The notes under the pieces were generated by a model, which was given only the letters and a program-made list of their open reading frames with translations, was not told where the DNA came from and searched no databases. From NCBI GenBank assembly GCA_023715865.1, contig JAMBOW010000004.1, positions 124,001 through 188,000 of the forward strand: a stretch of 64,000 bases of DNA. Direction: 5' to 3'. Shown here piece after piece: positions 1-8,195 of the stretch (its first letter is position 1; the number at the start of each line of letters is the position of its first letter). The stretch comes from Neobacillus mesonae (GTDB lineage Bacteria > Bacillota > Bacilli > Paenibacillales > Paenibacillaceae). Made by a program: the position numbers and the translations under genes.

Positions 1-1032
1 GTGTGGTTTATATCCACCGTTCTGATGCTTACAATTGCGATTATGATGGCGTTGATATACATATGGAGTGGGGATCAAGATACAATGAAGTCAGAACAGG
101 CGGGAGCCGCTGACAGCAAGGAGGTTGTCCTTGAACCTCTGGAGCCGGAGCAGGATCAGGCGTTTGAACCATCGGAGGAAAAATCAGTTTCCGAGAACCC
201 TTTTTTCCCGGATGATTTGCCTTTTCCGATAGGAAAGACAGAGGGATATCTTGGGGATCAATTTCCGCTTCATAAAAAATCAGTGAAAAGAATTAGTATT
301 TTGCTCGGTATGGATAATGGGATGCGAGGGTATACGGTTCCTCCAGAGAACTATAAAATATTGGTATCAGGGCTAAAGAGCTTAAATATGACTAAGGCGA
401 AGACCGAAATCAATTCTTCTGCGCTCGCTTCGGAAGTGTATATCCGATTTAATATTGACGGCCAAATGTACTCTATTCCTTATAATCTGGATTTTAATAC
501 AGTGGAGCTGAATGGTCAGCATTTTTATGCTTCCCGTAATATGATGACGTATCTCCACTTGTTCTGCAGACCGAATACGCTGCTCGCTATGTTTGGTGAA
601 AAACGGTCGATCGATGTGAGTACTGAGAATATTGTTGATACAAAAGAAGATAATACTCTGAGGTATAATATTGAACGGTTTAAGGTGGATGATAAGGATT
701 TTTCGGGATGGAGGACTTATATCGGCAGCAGTGCTGAGTATGAGGACAGTTATCATTACTATTCGATTGCGGATGATATCATCAAAACAGTCCGGATGAA
801 TGAAGAAGCTGGTATATTATCAACTGACTCAATGATCTTATTCAGTAAGAGCAATGTTGAAACTTCTGATGGACTCACAATAGGTATGAGTGAGAAAGAA
901 GTAATGGACAGGCTTGGCAAAGCCAATCTTTCACTTGATAGCAAGTGGAGCTATACAATCGATGATAATCGGAATCTCCATTTGTATTTTGTCCAAGGCA
1001 ATGTAAGGTATATTACGCTTACCAGCGAATGA
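1..1032 (+). CDS. Hypothetical membrane-anchored extracytoplasmic protein, possibly 5'-partial
   Basis: I do not recognise the family. The first 25 or so residues form one hydrophobic segment ending at IYIWSGDQ, followed by an acidic, Glu/Pro-rich linker (about residues 30-65) and a mixed alpha/beta region to the C-terminus. This looks like a signal-anchor protein with an extracytoplasmic domain. The reading frame opens with GTG at the very first base of the window, so the true start may lie upstream and no ribosome binding site can be judged. The C-terminal stretch around GLTIGMSEKEVMDRLGKA resembles the short SmpA/OmlA-like motif found in many Gram-positive lipoproteins, but that is weak. 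It ends 19 bases before the next start on the same strand. Confidence 0.6.
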   Translation: MWFISTVLMLTIAIMMALIYIWSGDQDTMKSEQAGAADSKEVVLEPLEPEQDQAFEPSEEKSVSENPFFPDDLPFPIGKTEGYLGDQFPLHKKSVKRISILLGMDNGMRGYTVPPENYKILVSGLKSLNMTKAKTEINSSALASEVYIRFNIDGQMYSIPYNLDFNTVELNGQHFYASRNMMTYLHLFCRPNTLLAMFGEKRSIDVSTENIVDTKEDNTLRYNIERFKVDDKDFSGWRTYIGSSAEYEDSYHYYSIADDIIKTVRMNEEAGILSTDSMILFSKSNVETSDGLTIGMSEKEVMDRLGKANLSLDSKWSYTIDDNRNLHLYFVQGNVRYITLTSE

Positions 1033-1051
1033 AAGGATAAATAGATAGAAC

Positions 1052-1572
1052 ATGTTCGATCCGACTATATTTGATAATTTAAAAGTGGCTCTCGAGAATG
1101 ATTGTATGACTTGGACAATTTGGACAAGGCGATTCGGATTACGAATCGAATTGATCGGCTGGAGATGTCCACCATGTCCCGTCTGTTCAGACTTCAGTTC
1201 CAAATGACAGGAGAAATGCGGGTGTATGCCGAAATTGAGCTCGGCGCATCAATGCAGGAGCTGGCTGCTGAGATTCTCGAGCTGTCGGGGGAAGATCCAG
1301 GCTGCGATCTGTGTCTGAGGTATACGATGCAGATTAAGGATGTTGAGTCAGTATGCCGCAAGATTCAGCAGGCCATGGAAGAGATGTGGCCCGAACAGAA
1401 GACAGTACAGAACATCAGCTATGTATATGGCTCAGAGTCCGCGATAACGGATACGGTTGAAATCCAGTTTAACCATAAAATCAACGAAAATCATATGCGT
1501 GATCTTCCAGAATTGGTGCAGTATATGCTGGAAGCGGCGAAGAAACTCGGGGAAATCATAGCTCAGGATTAA
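1052..1572 (+). pseudogene. Conserved hypothetical protein interrupted by a -1 frameshift
   Basis: Reading from the ATG at 1052 gives MFDPTIFDNLKVALEND, the usual N-terminus of a small hypothetical protein of Paenibacillus and relatives as I remember it. That frame then runs out of sense, while the frame one base back, from TTG at 1102, continues YDLDNLDKAIRITNRIDR to the stop at 1572. A TGA at 1099-1101 closes the second frame just upstream, so neither frame alone gives the whole protein; one missing base near 1098-1103 would join them into about 173 residues. No slippery heptamer is present, so a deletion or sequencing error is likelier than programmed frameshifting. Function unknown. A terminator follows directly. 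Confidence 0.7.
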
Positions 1573-1594
1573 TAATATGATAGATTGGCATCAA

Positions 1595-1633
1595 GGCGGG
1601 AAAGTACTTCAGTATTTTGATCCCGCCTTTTTT
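1595..1633 (+). terminator. Intrinsic terminator
   Basis: The arms GGCGGGA (1595-1601) and TCCCGCC (1621-1627) pair and are followed by a run of T. It closes the frameshifted gene. Confidence 0.8.
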
Positions 1634-1635
1634 GT

Positions 1636-1866
1636 GTGCTTGAAAGGGGTGAGCACTGGCTGGTGATTTGCCTGCCTCCGAAAATTGATGATGAAATACG
1701 GATCAATGATTGGGCTAAGGCTGCTGTAAATGAATTGACTGCACTTGGGGTGATGTATGGCGATCAGCGAACGGACAGCTTTGCTCCATACCGACCCGCA
1801 ACAAGAGCGGAGAGCGCTGCTGTGTTGAATCGTGTGCTGCCGCTTCTCAGCTATAATCAGCCTTAA
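1636..1866 (+). pseudogene. SLH-domain fragment, probable remnant of a surface protein
   Basis: The frame encodes one S-layer homology repeat: INDWAKAAVNELTALGVMYGD followed by FAPYRPATRAESAAVLNRVL, with the typical TRAE core. SLH domains bind pyruvylated secondary cell-wall polymer and normally come in threes behind a signal peptide and a large ectodomain; here there is one repeat, no signal peptide, and the frame begins in the tail of a terminator. A start at GTG 1636 or GTG 1663 (behind AAAGGGG) is possible, but the short unexported product could not work as an anchor. I take it as the 3' stump of a deleted SLH protein. Confidence 0.65.
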
Positions 1867-1892
1867 TTATATCTATATAAAGGAAGCCTGAG

Positions 1893-1920
1893 GACAGCAC
1901 CCTGGTGCTGTCTTCTTCGT
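1893..1920 (+). terminator. Intrinsic terminator
   Basis: GACAGCAC (1893-1900) pairs with GTGCTGTC (1905-1912), followed by a T-rich tract. Confidence 0.7.
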
Positions 1921-1994
1921 TAACAAAGAACAAGAACAACCTATACAGGAGATGCTATACTTAGGCTAGTAGAATAGGAAAGGATGTACATGGT

Positions 1995-2675
1995 ATGAAC
2001 ATCAGCATCATGGATATTAAACAAAGGGCATTGGACTCTCTTAAAGGAATATGGGGCCGAGCCATCATGGTTACAGTCATTATTGGGGTCTTAACGATTA
2101 TCCTACCCTTGGTTATTGATATCCGCAGCAGCGGGGGATTTGAGTTTTGGTTATTAGAGGAGGATTCTTCCTCTCGATTCAACTTTTTTAGAATTGTGCT
2201 GGAAATCGTCCTGATCCCTTTCTCGGCTGGCGTAATGTGGTTCTATCTAGATATCGTTCGCAGGTATGATTCTTGGCTTACAGAGATATTTGCTGTTTAT
2301 AAAGACGGGGCGATGACACTGAAGTTGATATGGACATCGATCGTTACTGTTTTTTTTCTAGTACTATGGACGCTGCTTTTGGTCATCCCTGGAATGATAA
2401 AAAGTTTAGCTTATTCACAAACCACGTTTATTCTAAAGGATCATCCTGAATATTCAGCCACACAAGCAATTACGGAAAGCAGAAGATTAATGTATGGAAA
2501 CAAATGGAAGTATGTGTTGTTTCTGCTCAGCTTTATCGGGTGGATGCTGCTTACTGCCGTAACTTTTGGTCTCGCTGGATTGTTTGTAGGTCCGTATTTT
2601 TACGCAGCCCAGGCTGCTTTCTATGATGAATTAAAGAAAAATGACGAGGAATCAACGATTCCATTCCCTACTTAA
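1995..2675 (+). CDS. DUF975 family integral membrane protein
   Basis: The N-terminus (IMDIKQRALDSLKGIWGRA) and the following membrane segments match the DUF975 family of bacterial membrane proteins of unknown function. Hydrophobic stretches lie near residues 22-42, 65-90, 110-135 and 170-205, so about four or five transmembrane helices are expected. The loop with QTTFILKDHPEYSATQAI and SRRLMYGNKWKY before the last helices is typical of the family. ATG at 1995 follows an AAAGGAT site. The gene stands alone, with a terminator on each side. Confidence 0.8.
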   Translation: MNISIMDIKQRALDSLKGIWGRAIMVTVIIGVLTIILPLVIDIRSSGGFEFWLLEEDSSSRFNFFRIVLEIVLIPFSAGVMWFYLDIVRRYDSWLTEIFAVYKDGAMTLKLIWTSIVTVFFLVLWTLLLVIPGMIKSLAYSQTTFILKDHPEYSATQAITESRRLMYGNKWKYVLFLLSFIGWMLLTAVTFGLAGLFVGPYFYAAQAAFYDELKKNDEESTIPFPT

Positions 2676-2682
2676 TTAGTAA

Positions 2683-2728
2683 GCCGGTGCCTTTCGGATA
2701 TTATTCCGAAAAAAGCACCGGCCTTTTT
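2683..2728. terminator. Strong hairpin terminator between convergent genes
   Basis: GCCGGTGC (2683-2690) pairs with GCACCGGC (2715-2722). An inner TTCGGA/TCCGAA pair extends the stem, and T residues follow on the plus strand and A residues precede it. It can serve the DUF975 gene and perhaps the convergent hydrolase gene. Confidence 0.8.
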
Positions 2729-2745
2729 GTTTTTGTTACGTATTG

Positions 2746-3822
2746 TTACGAGTTCTGTGATACTGCGGAAACTTTTTTCTTTTTGATGGAGTCTGTATTT
2801 TTAACTAGCATCAGCAGCTCCGTGCCAATCTGGGTCGGATTCATGGAGAACGATGAAGTACGTACATTAGACAGGACAACGACACCGACAGCTTGTCCGG
2901 GCAAGAAGCCCATGAAGCTCATATATCCATGCGTTCCGCCATTGTGCCAAGTCATACGCTCCTCCAGATCCTGAAACCAGCCAAGCCCTACGCCGAATCG
3001 ATCATTTTTTTGAAAATGCAATTGTTGGGTAATAGAATAGATGTCTGTTAATTCCTTGTCTGGGTGTATTCCCATATGCGCAGATAAAAAAGTCAACAGG
3101 TCACTCATGCTGGATCTCAGTGCACCGGCTCCTGGGAAATCCTGAAGCAGAATTTCAGGTGACCTGCGGCGTCCGGCATAACCTGGAACGAGCCGCTCTC
3201 GTGCTTCCTGCGAAAGATGTATGGATGTATCCGGCATCTGCAGAGGAATGGTAATTCCGTCCTGTACAGCCAATTCATAAGTGGTTTGGAGCTCGGTTGC
3301 CAGAATGTGACCGAGAAGCCCCATTCCTGCATTCGAATAATGGAATTTGGAGCCGGCTTCTTTATCCGAAATTTTGCGCAAATAAAAGGCGGCTTCTGAC
3401 AAGCTGAATGTGGAATAGGGATCACGCCGTTTATTCGTGTCAAACAGGTTTCTTGTTTCTCGTAAAATGCTCCGCGATGGTAGACCAGAGGTATGTGTGG
3501 CAAGATGTTTAAACCTAACCGGTGAATCCGGCGGAAGCAAGGGGACATATTGTCCAAGTGATTCTTCAATGGTTAGGAAGCCGTCATGATGAAGCTGAGC
3601 CAGCAATGAGGCTGTAAACAGCTTCGTGATCGAGCCGATTTCATAGATCAAGCTGCTATATTCTGAAGTAGGATAAGGACTTAAATTGCCTATTCCATAA
3701 ACCTTTCTTTCATTACCGTACACCGTGCCGATGACAAGTACGGCTTCTTTATGTTTTGCATAATAGGCTTCCAGAGTGCGATCTATGAAATTCTGAATGG
3801 TGAGAGATAGAAAAGGACTCAA
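2746..3822 (-). CDS. Serine hydrolase of the class C beta-lactamase / PBP4* family
   Basis: The protein has the three motifs of the serine beta-lactamase fold: SxxK as S64-I-T-K67 within EIGSITKLFT, YxN as Y162-S-N164, and H293-N-G-G replacing the KTG box, the usual pattern of the beta-lactamase-related esterases and D-aminopeptidases. At 358 residues it is of normal length for the catalytic domain alone. There is no signal peptide, so it is probably cytoplasmic. TTG at 3822 is read as the start because AAAGGAG lies 12 bases upstream; the ATG inside that spacer is out of frame. The substrate cannot be read from sequence; antibiotic resistance should not be assumed. Confidence 0.85.
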   Translation of the reverse strand: MSPFLSLTIQNFIDRTLEAYYAKHKEAVLVIGTVYGNERKVYGIGNLSPYPTSEYSSLIYEIGSITKLFTASLLAQLHHDGFLTIEESLGQYVPLLPPDSPVRFKHLATHTSGLPSRSILRETRNLFDTNKRRDPYSTFSLSEAAFYLRKISDKEAGSKFHYSNAGMGLLGHILATELQTTYELAVQDGITIPLQMPDTSIHLSQEARERLVPGYAGRRRSPEILLQDFPGAGALRSSMSDLLTFLSAHMGIHPDKELTDIYSITQQLHFQKNDRFGVGLGWFQDLEERMTWHNGGTHGYMSFMGFLPGQAVGVVVLSNVRTSSFSMNPTQIGTELLMLVKNTDSIKKKKVSAVSQNS

Positions 3823-3976
3823 CTGGAGACATCGCTCCTTTGGAAAAAATAATGTCTATTTTTGTTAAGGATATTTTATTCTATTGTAACCTGGTTGTCA
3901 TTCAAGTCTACTCTATTTATTTTAACCTATATATAGGAAGACATATAAACCACATCTTTGAAAGAAGTGACACCGT

Positions 3977-4816
3977 TTGAGAAGAAGAACCCGCAGAAGA
4001 AGAGTAAGAAGAAATCGCATTTTATTTGCTGCCAGCGTCATCGTATTAGCCTGTGCAGCTATCTGGATGTATGGTGATTTTATCATAGATTCGTTCTGGC
4101 AAACTGAAGAAGTGCAGACAGAAATTGAACAGCCGAGTATGCTTGGAGGGTTTACCCTTGTACCGACGGATAAGAAAGTACCTATAAAGTACAAAGGAAA
4201 TGTAGAAAAAACGGTTTACATTACGTTTGATGACGGGCCGAGCAAATATACGGATGATATCTTGGATGTTCTACAGCAGTACAATGTAAAGGCTACTTTT
4301 TTTATGATCGGTTCTGAAATACATAAATATCCGGACGAGGTCAAACGCCTTACGGAAGAAGGACATTACCCGGGAATGCATACGATGAGCCATGATTATC
4401 ATCGTTTATATAAAAGCGGCGGATCCGCTAATTTCTTGAACGAGGTCAGCCAAGAGCAGGATATCATTCATGAGCTGACGGGATATAGGCCAGAGCTCGT
4501 ACGTGCGCCTTTTGGAAGTGCTCCGCAAATTGATGAGGCCTTTCGAAAAGATATTGCCGATTCCGGCTATAAGTTGTGGGACTGGACGATCGACTCACTC
4601 GATTGGGATTTGCCTGGCAAACCTAAGCAGATCCTGGCTAATGTGAAGCATAATGTGCATAAGGATATGGAGGTCATCCTATTCCATGAAAAAGAGCAGA
4701 CGCTGGAGGCATTGCCTGACGTCATTCGGTATTTGAAGCGAATGGGATACCAAATCGAAGTATATAATCCGGATCAGCATTTTGTATTGAATTTTAAAAA
4801 CGATGCAAGGCTATAA
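3977..4816 (+). CDS. Membrane-anchored polysaccharide deacetylase (NodB domain, CE4)
   Basis: An arginine-rich N-terminus is followed by a membrane helix (about residues 15-38), placing the catalytic domain outside the cell. The NodB domain (about 78-265) shows TFDDGPS with D85-D86, the metal-binding H135 and H139 in HTMSHD, R176-A-P-F-G, the WDWTIDSLDW region, and H237 in ILFHE. CE4 enzymes remove N-acetyl groups from peptidoglycan or related glycans using a divalent metal. TTG at 3977 is the start. The lipoprotein gene follows about 20 bases later, suggesting co-transcription and a shared envelope role. Confidence 0.9.
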   Translation: MRRRTRRRRVRRNRILFAASVIVLACAAIWMYGDFIIDSFWQTEEVQTEIEQPSMLGGFTLVPTDKKVPIKYKGNVEKTVYITFDDGPSKYTDDILDVLQQYNVKATFFMIGSEIHKYPDEVKRLTEEGHYPGMHTMSHDYHRLYKSGGSANFLNEVSQEQDIIHELTGYRPELVRAPFGSAPQIDEAFRKDIADSGYKLWDWTIDSLDWDLPGKPKQILANVKHNVHKDMEVILFHEKEQTLEALPDVIRYLKRMGYQIEVYNPDQHFVLNFKNDARL

Positions 4817-4837
4817 AAAATGGAGGAAGATACGAGT

Positions 4838-5500
4838 ATGCGGGGGAGAGGTAGAAAGGCTGCTATTGTAGTGCTAAGTATGATGCTGCTGGCTGCATGT
4901 AGTGAGGAAGAGACGGTAGATATCATTCATTCCATGGAGGCCACAGTTCAAACGGAGAATCAGATGCATTCTAATTTGAATGAGCTTGCTGTGCTTGAAG
5001 GCAAAGATATCGCATTATATGACGCTATTTTGGACCAGGGCCGGGAAGAGAATGCGGAGCTTGCGGAACTGCTGCGTGATGCCACAATTCATGTGAAGGA
5101 AAGAGAGGCGCTGCTTAACGCAGCAAAGGCGACTATGGATGCTGCGGAAGCGGAAAGCAAGCTTTGGAAAGATCAATTGGCTCTGTATAAAGAGAAGGAG
5201 CCCAGTGGAGACATGGCGCAAAGGGCGGATGAGCTATGGCAGGACTATGAGGGCAGGCAGGATATTTTTAATAAGCTGTATGATAAATATGAATCCGGTC
5301 TTGAAAAAGAAACAGAGCTGTATGCTCTGCTCGAGGAGAAGGGAAGCCAGCTTTCCATAACCGAGCTGAAAGCCAAAGTCGCTGAGCGTAATCGTGTATT
5401 CAAAGAAGTGAACGCGATTAAAATAGAGTTTAACAAGGAAACGAAAAAATTCAATGAAAAGCATCAAGCTTTTGTGGCAGAGATCAAGTCTTTGCTGTAA
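4838..5500 (+). CDS. YkyA-family cell-wall-associated lipoprotein
   Basis: The N-terminus is a lipoprotein signal peptide with lipobox LAAC, so the mature protein is lipid-anchored outside the membrane. The rest is almost entirely helical and rich in Glu, Lys and Ala, as in the YkyA lipoproteins of Bacillus. I chose ATG 4838 because GGAGGA at 4822-4827 sits 10 bases before it; the in-frame ATG at 4820 overlaps that site. It follows the NodB deacetylase closely and ends at a terminator. The biochemical role is not known. Confidence 0.85.
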   Translation: MRGRGRKAAIVVLSMMLLAACSEEETVDIIHSMEATVQTENQMHSNLNELAVLEGKDIALYDAILDQGREENAELAELLRDATIHVKEREALLNAAKATMDAAEAESKLWKDQLALYKEKEPSGDMAQRADELWQDYEGRQDIFNKLYDKYESGLEKETELYALLEEKGSQLSITELKAKVAERNRVFKEVNAIKIEFNKETKKFNEKHQAFVAEIKSLL

Positions 5501-5510
5501 AAGTCGGAGG

Positions 5511-5542
5511 AAGCTGCCAGTGTTCACAATGGCAGCTTTTTT
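5511..5542 (+). terminator. Intrinsic terminator
   Basis: AAGCTGCCA (5511-5519) pairs with TGGCAGCTT (5530-5538), then a T run. Confidence 0.85.
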
Positions 5543-5572
5543 GCTGTGTATGTATTTAAGAGTATATAAAAC

Positions 5573-5639
5573 ATGAATTAAAGTGAATAAAACGGAATAA
5601 ACATGAAATATTTAGGTTTACAAACGGAATAAAAATGAA
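5573..5639 (+). promoter_or_regulatory. Direct repeats upstream of the DeoR gene, probable operator
   Basis: An 18-base unit AAACGGAATAAACATGAA (5590-5607) recurs at 5622-5639 with one mismatch, 32 bases apart. A third ATGAA element with the same A-rich approach lies 30 bases upstream (5573-5577). Spacing of about three helical turns and a position 50-115 bases before the regulator start fit an autoregulatory DeoR-family site. The role is inferred. Confidence 0.5.
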
Positions 5640-5687
5640 TATATTGGATTTGTAATACTAAATAATTCCATTAAAGGAGTGAACAGT

Positions 5688-6449
5688 ATGTTTTCGCAAG
5701 AGCGCAGAGATCAGATTCTTAAGCTGTTGCAGGAGGAAAGCAGAGTGTTGGCCAAGGAGCTTGCTGAAAGATTCCAGGTGTCCATCGACTCTATCCGTCG
5801 TGACTTGTCCATAATGGAGGAGGAGCAGCTGCTGAGAAGAACTCATGGCGGGGCGATACCTTGGTCCAAAGTGCGAAGGGATCCGGGAGATCCATCCATT
5901 CGTTACGGGGAGGGAAGCGTCTACCAGAATGCTATCGCGAGGAAAGCCGCCTCCTATATTCAAGAGAATGAAACTGTGTTTATTGGTGGAGCAGCGATTC
6001 ATTACGTCATGCTGAAATATTTATCTGAGGATTTTCATTTTACGGTGGTAACCAATTCCATTCGGACAGCGGATCTGCTGAAGGACAGGAATAATATGGA
6101 TACGTACCTGCTGGGAGGAAGGGTTAAACGCTCCGGCAATATTACAGATTCCATGGCAATGGGGCAAGCTGCAGGTCTCATGTTTGATCTTTGTTTTGCG
6201 ACAGGAGGAGGCTGTTCAGTCAGAGGGTTAAGTACTACAACTCCTGAAGTTGCACAGTTTGGCAGAATCATTGCTGAGAATTCAAGAAAGGTGATTGGTC
6301 TCGCTGAGCATGACAAGATAGGAGCGGATTCTTTTGCGCAAATCATACCCTTGACCAGATTGAGCCTGCTTATTACAGATGAAGAGGCAGCAGAAGAGCA
6401 TGTTAAAGCTATTGAGGGAGAAGGCATACGAGTTATTATCGCCAAGTAA
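5688..6449 (+). CDS. DeoR/GlpR-family transcriptional regulator
   Basis: Residues 1-57 form the DeoR winged helix-turn-helix (QERRDQILKLLQEE, then VSIDSIRRDLSIMEEEQLLRRTHGG), the family signature. The rest is the sugar-phosphate-sensing domain, with VTNSIRTADLL, LGGRVKRSGNI and the conserved ITDEEA near the end. Such proteins usually repress sugar catabolic genes until a phosphorylated sugar binds. ATG 5688 is preceded by AAAGGAG with 8 bases spacing; the GTG at 5679 overlaps that site and is rejected. No sugar gene adjoins it, so the target is unclear apart from likely self-control through the upstream repeats. Confidence 0.9.
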   Translation: MFSQERRDQILKLLQEESRVLAKELAERFQVSIDSIRRDLSIMEEEQLLRRTHGGAIPWSKVRRDPGDPSIRYGEGSVYQNAIARKAASYIQENETVFIGGAAIHYVMLKYLSEDFHFTVVTNSIRTADLLKDRNNMDTYLLGGRVKRSGNITDSMAMGQAAGLMFDLCFATGGGCSVRGLSTTTPEVAQFGRIIAENSRKVIGLAEHDKIGADSFAQIIPLTRLSLLITDEEAAEEHVKAIEGEGIRVIIAK

Positions 6450-6493
6450 AAGACCCTCTGCTGGCACAGAAGGTCTCTAGTAAAATACTGCGT

Positions 6494-6517
6494 AGAGGGA
6501 GAGATTCTCCCTCTTTT
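6494..6517 (+). terminator. Intrinsic terminator
   Basis: AGAGGGAGA (6494-6502) pairs with TCTCCCTCT (6506-6514), followed by T residues. Confidence 0.8.
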
Positions 6518-6640
6518 CCCATTGTACCTAGATATCAGAGATGTGGAAAGAGAAGTTAAACTAGGCTGGTCTAATTTGCTTCGTCTCCACTATAATAAAA
6601 GCTAGAGAAAGATCTTACTTAAGAATGGAGAACGTTCGTT

Positions 6641-7522
6641 TTGAAAACATTCAAGAAGGTATACGTTGAAATTACAAGCATATGTAATCTCGCCTGCAGC
6701 TTTTGTCCTCAAACGAGCCGGCAGGCTAAATTTATGCATCTGGACACATTTAATAACATTCTAGATCAAATTAATCCTCACACGAATCATATCTACTTGC
6801 ATGTCAAAGGAGAACCGTTGCTGCATCCTAAGCTGGATCAGCTGCTGGATGCGGCTGATGCCAAAGGCTTTAAAGTGAACATGACAACAAACGGGACGTT
6901 AATTGAGAAGGCAAAGCATCGGATACTGGGTAAATCCGCGGTTCGTCAAATGAATTTTTCACTGCACAGTTTTGATGGCCATGAAGGGTCTACAGATCGG
7001 GAAGGATATCTCACGAACATTATTTCTTTTGTGCGTGAGGCAGCCGAGCAGGATATGATCATTTCGTTCAGACTGTGGAATCTGACTCAAGACAATATGA
7101 CAAATATAGAGAAACAGCGCAATCGGGAAACGCTTGAAGTGCTGGAAAGAGAATTTAATCTGGACTTCAAGATTGAAGAAAAGGTAACTCCGGGCAGCGG
7201 GGTGAAGATTGCGAAAAATATTTATCTTAATCAGGATCATGAGTTTGAATGGCCGAGCCTATCAGCTGAAGAGGATGATGGCAAAGGCTTCTGTCACGGA
7301 TTAAGAACACAGGCAGGAGTGCTTGTGGACGGAACGGTTATTCCATGCTGTCTGGATGGTGAAGGGGTTATTAATCTCGGCAATATCCACAGTACACCAT
7401 TCTCCGAAATTGTGGAGGGAGAGAGAGCGAACAATTTATTTTACGGATTTTCGCGGCGTGAAGCGGTCGAGGAACTATGCCGTAAATGCGGCTATCGCAA
7501 AAGATTCGGCGCCGGTGCTTAG
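6641..7522 (+). CDS. Radical SAM protein with SPASM-like C-terminus
   Basis: C15-x3-C19-x2-C22 in SICNLACSFC is the radical SAM cluster motif, near the N-terminus as in SPASM proteins. The glycine-rich region HVKGEPLLHPKLDQLLD follows. The C-terminus holds extra cysteines C218, C236-C237, C280 and C283, which could bind an auxiliary Fe-S cluster. Such enzymes often modify peptides or act as sulfatase-maturase-like proteins. No precursor peptide or sulfatase gene adjoins it, so the substrate is unknown. TTG 6641 follows GGAG with about 10 bases spacing. It is monocistronic. Confidence 0.85.
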   Translation: MKTFKKVYVEITSICNLACSFCPQTSRQAKFMHLDTFNNILDQINPHTNHIYLHVKGEPLLHPKLDQLLDAADAKGFKVNMTTNGTLIEKAKHRILGKSAVRQMNFSLHSFDGHEGSTDREGYLTNIISFVREAAEQDMIISFRLWNLTQDNMTNIEKQRNRETLEVLEREFNLDFKIEEKVTPGSGVKIAKNIYLNQDHEFEWPSLSAEEDDGKGFCHGLRTQAGVLVDGTVIPCCLDGEGVINLGNIHSTPFSEIVEGERANNLFYGFSRREAVEELCRKCGYRKRFGAGA

Positions 7523-7560
7523 GCGATTATACATGTTTACTTAGTAGCTAGATGGATGGA

Positions 7561-7588
7561 AGGGAAGGTTTATGACCTTCTCTTTTTT
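7561..7588 (+). terminator. Intrinsic terminator
   Basis: AGGGAAGGT (7561-7569) pairs with ACCTTCTCT (7575-7583) with one wobble, followed by T residues. Confidence 0.7.
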
Positions 7589-7642
7589 ATGACAGAACAT
7601 AAAAAGTTATAATAAGTTTGAATTGAGAGAGGAGAGTTTTAA

Positions 7643-8086
7643 ATGAACATATACTTGGCAGAAATCGCGGATTTAGAAGGAGTATCGAATTTATTTAACT
7701 TGTACCGTATGTTTTACGACCAGGCTTCTGACTTAGAAGGGGCTAGAAATTACATACAGCAGCGTTTGGAAAGTAAAGATTCGGCTATATTTGTTGTTAA
7801 GGATGGTCAAAAATATGTGGGCTTTACGCAGCTATATCCGACATTCTCATCTATATCGATGAGAAGAGCATGGATCTTAAATGATCTCTATGTAGATGCG
7901 GATGCGAGAAAACAGGGAATCGGAGAAATGCTTCTAAGTAAAGCAAAGGAATATGCTATTGAAACAGGGGCTAAGAGTATCGCTTTGGAAACGGCACCGG
8001 ATAATGACTCGGCTCAAAGATTATATGAGAAGCACGGATATGTAAAGGATTCAAAATACTTTCATTATGAATTGAGTTTGACTTAG
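7643..8086 (+). CDS. GNAT-family N-acetyltransferase
   Basis: A 147-residue single GNAT domain. The acetyl-CoA loop is ADARKQGIGEMLLSKAKEYA (about residues 92-111), preceded by the beta strand AWILNDLYV and followed by SIALETAPDNDSAQRLYEKHGY, the usual motif A and B order. The acceptor is not predictable. GAGAGGAG precedes the ATG. Its stop is about 30 bases upstream of the MerR-type promoter of the next operon. Confidence 0.9.
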   Translation: MNIYLAEIADLEGVSNLFNLYRMFYDQASDLEGARNYIQQRLESKDSAIFVVKDGQKYVGFTQLYPTFSSISMRRAWILNDLYVDADARKQGIGEMLLSKAKEYAIETGAKSIALETAPDNDSAQRLYEKHGYVKDSKYFHYELSLT

Positions 8087-8114
8087 TTTAAATTGGTTTA
8101 TACCGAACAGACTA

Positions 8115-8145
8115 TTGACTTGGAGTTAACTCCAGATGCAATAAT
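8115..8145 (+). promoter_or_regulatory. MerR-type promoter with 19-bp spacer and palindromic operator
   Basis: TTGACT (8115-8120) and AATAAT (8140-8145) are separated by exactly 19 bases, the lengthened spacer that marks MerR-activated promoters. The spacer contains the perfect 14-base palindrome TGGAGTTAACTCCA (8121-8134). The MerR-family gene two positions downstream is the obvious regulator. The site is read directly; binding is inferred. Confidence 0.8.
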
Positions 8146-8195
8146 AGCGAGTATCAGCTCAGCTGAAAAAATTGAAGCAAACGAGGTGCATACTG

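Noticed and set aside
2687..2974. Plus-strand frame over the hydrolase gene
   Set aside because: It is the antisense of the serine hydrolase C-terminus and starts in the terminator; no ribosome binding site.
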